Part shown: positions 56,797 to 64,000 of the stretch, one piece after another
How the letters are laid out: each line of letters opens with the position of its first letter
Position numbering within the stretch: the first letter of the stretch is position 1
Assembly: GCA_023678885.1 (NCBI GenBank)
Contig: CM042970.1
Location: 3,450,355-3,514,354 of the forward strand
DNA: 64,000 bases
Direction of reading: 5' to 3'
From: Pogostemon cablin
Taxonomy: Eukaryota; Streptophyta; Magnoliopsida; Lamiales; Lamiaceae
The notes under the pieces: model-generated
Database searches by the model: none
What the model saw: only the letters and a program-made list of their open reading frames with translations
Told to the model about the DNA's origin: nothing
Made by a program: the position numbers and the translations under genes

Positions 56797-57560
56797 TTAA
56801 TATTATTAAAGTTTTATTAAATAATATCTTATTTCCGAATTTGAAAAGGTTATAATTATAATTATTTAATTATTTTAATGCGTGTTTGACTTAAAAATAC
56901 TTAAATTCGGGTGGTTTAGCACCTGAATCCCAGATTATAGGAAGAACTTTAACTTAAGCAGTCTTAAATTTGAGCAGTTTAGCAACAGAATCCCAGATTA
57001 TAGGCCGTTTAAATTTTTTACTGTAGAACGCTTAATCCGGACGGTTTAGAATCAGATTATAGGCCGTTCAAATTTTTAACTGTAGAACACTTGATCCTGA
57101 CGGTTTAGAACCTGAATCCCAGATGTATTCCATTATTGAGTTGATTCTCGTTGAAGAATTCGAAGAACTATTTTTCAGACAATTCTGAAGTCTTTGATCT
57201 TCTTAGAGAATCATTCTCGGTGTGTTTGAAATTAATGGAGGATGACTCCTTATATAGGTGAAGGGTGAGGAAGCCCCATATATAACTCACAATTTGATTG
57301 GTCAATGGATTATTTGACCTAATTTTGCGGGTTGAGTCTTTCCATCCCTGCAATTTGATTGGTCTATTTAATATTATTAATTTTTTAATAAATAAAATCT
57401 TATTTTCTAATTTGAAAATGTCATAATTATAATTATTTAATTATTTAATGGGTGACTAAGATTTGTTTTAGATAGTAAATTATTTTCTAATTTGAAAATA
57501 TCATAATTATAATTATTTAATTATTTTAATGGGAGACTGAGATTTATTTTAAATTAGATG
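56797..57560 (-). repeat. Promoter-like cassette, copy B
   Basis: This is the direct copy of 55285-56045 at a spacing of about 1.51 kb. It has the same TATA context (CACCTATATAAGGAG on the minus strand at about 57259-57245) and the same downstream repeats. Differences are scattered substitutions and a few short indels. Confidence 0.7.
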
Positions 57561-57578
57561 ACCAGAATTAGATTTATT

Positions 57579-57581
57579 CTA

Positions 57582-57642
<61 letters not shown>

Positions 57643-57798
57643 AATTATAATTATTTAATTATTTTAATGGGTGACTAAGATTTGTTTTAGATACTAAATT
57701 ATTTCTTAATTTGAAAATGTCATAATTATAATTATTTAATTATTTTAATGGGTGGCTGAAATTTGTTTTAAAATTAGATGGCCAGGATTTTCAAATTT

Positions 57799-57850
<52 letters not shown>
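57579..57850. repeat. Two long (AT)n microsatellites
   Basis: Runs of TA/AT dinucleotides at about 57584-57640 and 57803-57850 flank one more copy of the array unit. Assembly length may be unreliable here. Confidence 0.9.
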
Positions 57851-57852
<2 letters not shown>

Positions 57853-59830
57853 TAATTGTCACGTATGCACCACCACAAGTGTTTGTGTATTTCGGGCCAA
57901 ATATTAATCTACCTTTGGACCGATCAATACTCGCATGAAGATACACTCGCTCAATATTATTAATTGGGGACCCATCACAAGACACCTTGTGCAACATTAA
58001 CATCGTCTATGGATAAAAATTAACTGCAGAGGTAATCTTGGTGTAATAATCAAGTACTAATAATAAGTTCTATCAAACAAAAGTCTATCTTTGGATCGAC
58101 TGATGTTCACATGAACAATTCAAATAATTATCGCATACTTATCATCACATGTGTGTTATTATTCTGTCAAACTGTGCCTACTTATGGGCCGAACACAGAA
58201 CACATAAATAATTTCACACACATCTATGTAATTTCAATAAAATCGCACTCTACACATAAAGACTGCTATGGAACATGATGCTTTGATTGACTAGATTGAA
58301 AAATTACTAGACCAATTAAACAAATATTTTAAAATAAATATTTATGTTTAATTCAACGACATTAAAAAATATCTCCCCAAATTTAATTTAATTCCAAGTA
58401 TGAATGAATTTAATTCCAAGTATGAATGTGAGATGATTCATCCATATAATGAAAGATTTCTTAACTTTATTAATTATCATAATCAGTAAACAAAAATAGA
58501 TTGGTTGTTAAACTTATGCATGTCACGAAAATCAAAATTAATATGATTAATGAAAATCACCAAATATCTCCATTAATATAAATTAATTAATCATGTATTG
58601 TATTATTGCACCAATCAAGTGCTTACTATTACCAAAAATACATATGTCATTACTGTGAATTGATAATAAATATCCAAATTATTATACCCAATAATCACTG
58701 ACCATGGCAAATCATTGATTAACCATAATTTATGTGGATACAATTTCTAATCATAATTATTTAACCAATCACCAATTACTCACGTAATCAAATCGGTGGA
58801 ATTAAACATATGTAAACTTGAATGATTACACCTTGAAATCTTTAATCTCAATTATGAAAATGTCACTATGCCTTCACGAAAATCGAGACTAACACAACAT
58901 TTTATTCTCATAATAAAAGGTCAATTCTCCTTTTACTAATGATAGGAATTGACTAGTATTAAATTTGATTCAACAACCACAAATTAAATCAAATAATTCA
59001 CCAAATCAGAACTTTTCAGAATGAATAATATGAATGTATTTTAATTACTAATGTTATCCATTTGAATTAAAATACATGAACGACTCCCCTCACCATTCTC
59101 GAAAATTAGGAGAGATATATTCAACTAATCCCTTTTGTCTGATGACAAATTGATCAAGAAACAATTTCAGCAAAAAAATAATAGTAGTATTGCACATTTA
59201 AATCACATTAACAGGATGTGATGCATGGATTAAGTGCACACTATACCAATATGTTGAATGACCAATTACTTTTATCATTGAAGAAGATCAATTAACAAAA
59301 TGATACTAACACCGTGATGGAAAAAAATTAGACATTACGGCTGGCCAATTTATTCAACCGAAACAAATCAAATTATTTTATCATTATTGAAGGATGCTTG
59401 CAATAATTGATATAATAAACTTTTACAAAACCTGCCCAATCAAGAATGTATAATTCTCATAATAGAAAAATTAATTAGCATTTTGATAATCACAAGAATG
59501 GATTATTATTAAAATTAATTTGATAAATTACAATTTAAATCAACAAATTCATCCACCATGGGCATAACTATCCAAATCACTAACATGATAAATTTTACTA
59601 CTAATGTAATCAATAATGATTTGAATAAATAAAAAATCACTGTCAACTCCAAGTCATCTTGGTTATTCAAAAATACATCAATTACTCATGAGTCATCATA
59701 CTCTAAACAGGGTAGTGAATTTAACTTAATTAGTGAGATTTACTCCACTTAAATCTGAAATATGGCCCCTAATAATTTTAACGACAATATTAAAGCAATT
59801 CTTCATACCAATATTAAAAGAAATAATGTA

Positions 59831-60093
59831 CTCCCTCCGTCCTAAAATTGATTGCACACTTTCCATATTTATCCGTCCCAAAATAGATTGCACCTTCCAA
59901 AAAAGGAAATATCACATCAATCCTCACCCCTAAAAGTTCATCTTAATTACAACTTAACCACACTCACCTAACACGCATAACATACTTTATAATTTATTTA
60001 TTACCTAAAAATATCACAATACCCCTAAAAAGTCAACATTTCTTAAACTCCGTATCTACAGTAACAGTGCAATCAATTTTGGGACAGAGGGAG
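59831..60093. mobile_element. Stowaway-like MITE
   Basis: The ends are CTCCCTCCGTCCTAAAATTG and CAATTTTGGGACAGAGGGAG, near-perfect inverted repeats with TA on both sides. It is 263 bp. Inner words (TATAATTTATTTATTACCTA, AAAGTCAACATTTCTTAA) match the complement of parts of the element at 751-1002. Confidence 0.88.
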
Positions 60094-60356
60094 TAATTGA
60101 TAATGACAAATTGCTTGAGAGAATCAGCCGAACTCCTTGATAAATTCATGTGAACATTCACAAAATTAATAAGAATTTCAACTAAGCATGTCCAAAGCCA
60201 AATATGGATTTAGATTTACGAACTGTATTTCAACTAAATCCACAACTAAATGCAAAAAAAAATTAGATGATCGATCACAATGATATTAAATCAATGATCT
60301 CAACAATAATTCATCAAATCTCAGATAATCATAAATATGGTGGCTCTGATACCACT

Positions 60357-60869
60357 TGTAGGAAATAAATCTGTAAATCTTAAAACCTTAACCCTATTAC
60401 GATTAAATGAGATCTAAACCGTAAAGCGGAAGCATACCTTGATCCATGGAGTTGTCTAGGCGGAACACGAACTCGGAGATTAGTGGAGGTTTTATGGCTT
60501 TCCTCAACTAAGCCTCCTTATTCCTTATGAGACCGTAGTAATCCCTCCCGACGGGAAGAAGGGAGACCGTAGTAATCCCTCCCGATGGAAAGAAGGGAAG
60601 ACCATGTGCGGCTTAGTGTATTGGGGACAATAACTTGAGAGTCTTTATATACTACTTGACTAGACCACCTACACCACCCATAATCACCTAGTCACGTAGT
60701 ATTGAGTATCTACTCAATTGACCCATATCATTATTATTATAGCCCATGGACTTATCAACTTAATTGGATCACTTAATTAAGACCATAAAATAATTAAATA
60801 GATAATATAATTGTATAATAATATATTGCCCACAATTAGATTATATAGAAAATTAAAAATTTCCTAACA
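60357..60869 (-). repeat. LTR of 513 bp with internal tandem unit
   Basis: The ends TGTTAGGAAA and TTTCCTACA form the terminal inverted repeat. On the minus strand TATATAAAG (about 60646-60638) is a likely TATA box. GACCGTAGTAATCCCTCCCG followed by a GAAGAAGGGA-type end occurs twice in tandem, at 60531-60566 and 60566-60600. Confidence 0.8.
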
Positions 60870-60889
60870 TATTATTGTTTTATTTTAAG

Positions 60890-61015
60890 AATATATAAGG
60901 GGTTCTATTGATCTTAATTAAAGATGTAAGGGGTTTGAATGATAAAAAAAAAATGGATGGCTAATTTGATCCTGAGAGATTTGATCTGGGGCTTATCCGA
61001 CCTTTTGCCCTAAAA
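60890..61015 (-). repeat. Dispersed repeat, copy in minus orientation
   Basis: This is the inverted relative of 45215-45310, ending CCGACCTTTTGCCCTA on the plus strand. It is non-coding. Confidence 0.55.
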
Positions 61016-62600
61016 AAAATAAATTTCTTATTTTATTATCTTTGGGAATTTTTTTTTGAAAATTTATAATCAAATTATTTTGGTGAGATAGAAAAGAAAT
61101 TACTCCATAAATTTTTAACAGAAATAATATTCAAGGAAGAATTTCAATTGGTTAAAGCCACGATAGTCTAATCAAATGATTTGATGAATAAGTTTTAGTA
61201 AATTAAAAGTTATAATATTGTCTTTAATAAAAAAAAATCTCACCCAAATTAATTCACAATCATCTTCATATTTTCACTTTCACATATATTAGAAAAATGT
61301 GTTATTTGAGTTAATTTAGGAGTAATTTAGTATATTTTGGTAATTACTTAATTGTAAAGTATGAAATGATTTCACTTGGAACCTTGATTTTTACAAAAAT
61401 TATTATTTTTTAAGTAATGAAATACTACATTTCTAAATAAAAAAATATAACTCCTAAAATTTAAATATATTGTAATTTTTATATTTTTATTGAGATGAGA
61501 GATATTTTTCTTTAAAAAGAGGAATAATTCATATATCTAAAAAATTCACTCAAGAGTATTTTTATAAAATAAAATTAGGGTGTATGGTGAATGGAGTTCA
61601 AAGGAGATTTCTCAAGTATTTTATGATATAATGAGTAGGTGACAAATTTGATATTAAATTATATTATAAGATTATGGGTTTTTTTTAATGTAAATTCTCT
61701 TGTGCATCCACATTCTGTACTTATACATTAATAAATAAAAATTTACATATTAATAAATAAATACTTAATACACTTTACTAGCGTATTCTATGTTAATTTT
61801 TTAACGAAAAACCAAAACTAAAAAAGTTATAGATTTATTAAGAAGGCAAAAACTTGGGGCACACCATATGTCATACCCTTTAGTATTAAATTATATACTC
61901 TTTAGTATAAAGTTGTGTATCCTTTATTTTCTGAAAAAAAATAAAAATATTAATGAAAAGTGTATACCATTTAGAATAAAATGTTGTACCCTTGTAAATT
62001 AAATTGTATACCCACTTTGTGCACTTGGGGATACAAGAGACCAACTCTATTAAGAAACACATACACATTAATGAATAAAAATTAATACGAATACAGTTGT
62101 ATGCGTATATAAATGCACATATATTTTTTTTTCCTTTTTTATGAGTGTGGATATAGTTGAGGAAGACAAAAATATAGTAGGAAGTTGTGGATGGAGGGAA
62201 TATATATATATATTTGAGATCAACATATTAAATAGACAGATTAAAATTGAATGGTTAGTAAATTTAGTAATAAAATTAAAAAGATGAAGAAAAATTGAAG
62301 ATAAAAATAAAAATTTAGTTTTGCTTTTATATATATATATATAGATAGATAATATATTTTACTCTAATAGTTTAATCATTGTCATAAAGATTTAGTGTTA
62401 TTTTAAGGGTATAATTGTAACTTTATTAATGTGATTAATGTGTATTAAATCCCCGGATATAATATTTATTCATAGGATATAATTATATTTTAAAATTTTA
62501 ATTTATTAGGAAATAATTATAAAAGAAGAAAATATAACTATGCATGGAGAAAATTTACGGAAAGAGAATCTAACATTTTGTTGAAATAGTAATTCCCTTT
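61016..62600. other. AT-rich intergenic DNA
   Basis: No gene is seen. 61845-62050 has the style of the dispersed repeats at 11719 and 206 (TTGGGGCACACC, then GATACAAGAGACCAACTCT). Several (TA)n runs occur at 62200 and 62330. Confidence 0.5.
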
Positions 62601-62639
62601 TAAACAAGTTTATTCCCATTAAAGACATGAAAGATGGAT

Positions 62640-63125
62640 GGAACTGGAAGCCGAACAAGCTCGAAGACTACAAGTTAGTGAAGCTTATAAGATCATTGAA
62701 GCAAGGAGGAGGTTGCCGAAAGATGCCAAGATTGAGAGCAACAAAGGAATCTGGAAAAGCTATGTTATCACGAAAGTCCAGATTCTCACGTGAAGGATAT
62801 TGCAAAGTAAAATAAAAATGTCAATATAACATCTGTTGAATTGAAGAGAAGGAAGAGTCTACCACCTAACACCTCTATTGATTGTATTCTTTTCAGAGAG
62901 GAGGAAGAGATCGTCAACCATCTATTCTGTTGTTGCAAGATAGTTCAAGAGCTATGGAGGATGTGCATACATTGGTTGGAGTCCAAACAGCGCTAGCAAA
63001 TAACCCAACAAGTGCATATCTTCCGTTCGGGAACTTGTTTTATGACAAATCTAAGAATAAACTAGCGTGCGATGTATGGCTATGGCCAATGCACGATATG
63101 GATCGAATGGAGAACGCGAAATAAA
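62640..63125 (+). pseudogene. LINE reverse transcriptase zf-RVT relic
   Basis: Plus-strand frames give IESNKGIWKSYVITKVQIL-RILQSKI, then LPPNTSIDCILFREEEEIVN-HLFCCCKIVQELWRMCIHWL. This is the zinc-binding zf-RVT domain at the C-terminus of plant non-LTR retrotransposon proteins, with spaced Cys and the EEEEIVNHLF-C motif. A stop before ILQSKI and one after KQR break it. It is an isolated 3' remnant. The usual upstream RT domain is not found. Confidence 0.75.
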
Positions 63126-63313
63126 ATTTTGTTTCAAGACGATTATTAGGACAGTGAGAAGATGATGAATGAATGAGATAAAATCACAAATATTGAGTTA
63201 GTGGGCTTGGAAGAAAAAACATTTAAAGAGTGAGATTGACTTTTCGAATTGGACTAAAAACCCTTGTTATCGTATCCATTAACTATACTTTCATTCATAC
63301 TGCCTGTTGTGGG

Positions 63314-63570
63314 GCTCGGATTCTCTGTGCCATATGATACACCATCTCCTGTGCCACACTGTTAGAATGACGACACGTAAGAGAGAGAAACTATACCATA
63401 ATCCTTAAACCTTAGAGGCAATGTTTGGATTTGTTTCCTCATCTTACGTGTCAATCACATAACATATGTCCTTAGAGGCAATGTTTGGATTTGTTTCCTC
63501 ATCTTACGTGTCAATCACATAACATATGTCACAAAAGATGATGCACCAAAATGGCGCAGAAGATCCGGTG
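63314..63570. mobile_element. Short TIR element with a 13-bp flanking direct repeat
   Basis: Near the ends CGGATTCTCTGTGCCATATG is the inverted match, with several mismatches, of CCATTTTGGTGCATCATC-type sequence ending in GATCCG at 63563-63568. TGCCTGTTGTGGG flanks both sides (63301-63313 and 63571-63583). Inside, a 60-bp unit (63411-63470 and 63471-63530) is exactly duplicated. It is non-coding and about 257 bp. The class is uncertain. Confidence 0.65.
63411..63530. repeat. Exact 60-bp tandem duplication
   Basis: CTTAGAGGCAATGTTTGGAT and the following 40 bases are repeated without a difference. This points to a very recent duplication or an assembly artefact. Confidence 0.95.
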
Positions 63571-63583
63571 TGCCTGTTGTGGG

Positions 63584-64000
63584 ACTATTATGAGGTCCCA
63601 TAACTTACATGTTATATGCAAATATTTTGGGTAATTCTCTTACCCTAAGTAATATATTTTTCTTTTGTGTGAGATCGTCTCATGTAAGTTCTTATGTGAA
63701 ACGAATAAAAAGTGATAATATCATTACAATCTCTGTAAAATAAAATATTATCACTTTCATTATAAAATATTACTGAAATTGTTCACTGCATCATTATTAC
63801 TTTTCATATATTTCATATATGGAATATTAATATTACTTTTTATTATTAATAATATTATCACTTTTTATTGTGTAATTACGTGATCTCTACAAGACTTGCC
63901 CGTAATCCTTCATGCAACTACATATGTCCGAAATTTTATACTCCCACCTTATACACAATTACGTGCATAATTATACACACTTCTCTTTTAATAATATATA
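63584..64000. other. AT-rich intergenic DNA at the window end
   Basis: No gene is seen. GTGTGAGATCGTCTCATGTAAG at 63668 resembles words found at 12590 and 15190, possibly remnants of a shared repeat. Confidence 0.45.

Larger units (their letters stand above)
53284..57850. repeat. AT-rich repeat array with telomere-like tracts
   Basis: About 25 copies of CATAATTATAATTATTTAAT followed by TATTTTAATGGGTG and a GCTGAGATTTGTTTAAGAAA-type tail occur over 4.5 kb, at spacings from 80 to 250 bases. Between several copies lie CCCTAAA tracts: about 53425-53460, 54025-54072, 54572-54652 and 56585-56665. The array has no genes. A MITE (53560-53788) and promoter-like cassettes are embedded in it. Confidence 0.85.
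57851..60869 (-). mobile_element. 5' part of an LTR retrotransposon without recognisable pol
   Basis: The 5' LTR is 60357-60869 (on the minus strand TGTTAGGAAATT to TTTCCTACA). The PBS TGGTATCAGAGCCA follows at 60354-60341, a perfect initiator-Met PBS. The internal 2.5 kb is AT-rich, with no gag or pol that I can read. No 3' LTR is found, and the (TA)n at 57850 may mark the break. A MITE sits inside at 59831-60093. Confidence 0.8.

Noticed and set aside
55700..57300. Endogenous pararetrovirus promoter
   Set aside because: The TATA context is loosely similar, but no caulimovirid coding sequence is seen anywhere in the window.
55285..57560. Complete LTR retrotransposon with the two cassettes as LTRs
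   Set aside because: The sequence between them is the same AT array. There is no PBS, polypurine tract or coding region.
53284..57850. True telomere end
   Set aside because: CCCTAAA tracts are short, broken and internal, with unique sequence and a LINE relic continuing beyond them.

Overview
The window is plant nuclear DNA. The genes have many short introns with GT-AG borders, the space between them is AT-rich, there are many Stowaway-like MITEs ending in CTCCCTCCGTCCC, and there are LTR retrotransposons with plant-type primer-binding sites. The protein families (YIP4, DHFS-FPGS, plant NEDD1, TOPP-type PP1) point to a eudicot. I cannot fix the species from sequence alone.

Gene-bearing part (about 2.4-23 kb and 42-45 kb). 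Four genes look intact, and every exon phase was checked by hand: a mitochondrial MAM33/p32-family gene (+, 2488-4514, 255 aa), a YIP4-type Golgi/TGN Yip1 protein (-, 11422-6749, 264 aa), a folylpolyglutamate synthetase (+, 17376-22795, 560 aa, 16 coding exons, one with a GC donor), and a type-1 protein phosphatase catalytic subunit (-, 44883-42357, 308 aa). Broken genes are an F-box/LRR relic (13.3-14.0 kb), a carboxylesterase relic inside an inverted repeat (24.8-25.6 kb), the frameshifted 3' end of NEDD1 (33.0-34.4 kb) and a fragment of a GMC oxidoreductase (45.9-46.0 kb). From memory, MAM33, FPGS and NEDD1 are neighbours in Arabidopsis (At5g05990, At5g05980, At5g05970), so this is probably an old syntenic block swollen by transposons.

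Mobile part. 24.3-26.35 kb is a large inverted repeat carrying carboxylesterase sequence in both orientations. 26.57-28.54 kb is a solo LTR with a perfect 5-bp target duplication. 28.87-30.61 kb is a DNA element with inverted terminal repeats of about 230 bp, and an empty copy of its target site lies just downstream. 31.14-32.36 kb is a complete short LTR retrotransposon (LTRs, PBS, PPT, TSD). 35.3-36.2 kb is a hAT-like element with a MITE inside. 46.9-51.9 kb holds a decayed Ty1/copia pol next to an Athila/Tat-like gag and 5' LTR. 53.2-57.85 kb is an AT-rich repeat array with interstitial telomere-like CCCTAAA tracts and a duplicated promoter-like cassette. 57.9-60.87 kb is the 5' part of another LTR element. 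62.6-63.1 kb is a LINE zf-RVT relic.

The genes do not form an operon or a pathway. They serve mitochondrial matrix function, TGN trafficking, folate polyglutamylation and Ser/Thr dephosphorylation. The most unusual signals are in the transposon-derived parts: the carboxylesterase inverted repeat, the short LTR element whose 5' LTR has lost its TATA box, the filled and empty target-site pair, and a cluster of GGTCGAAC-type words inside the Athila-like element.
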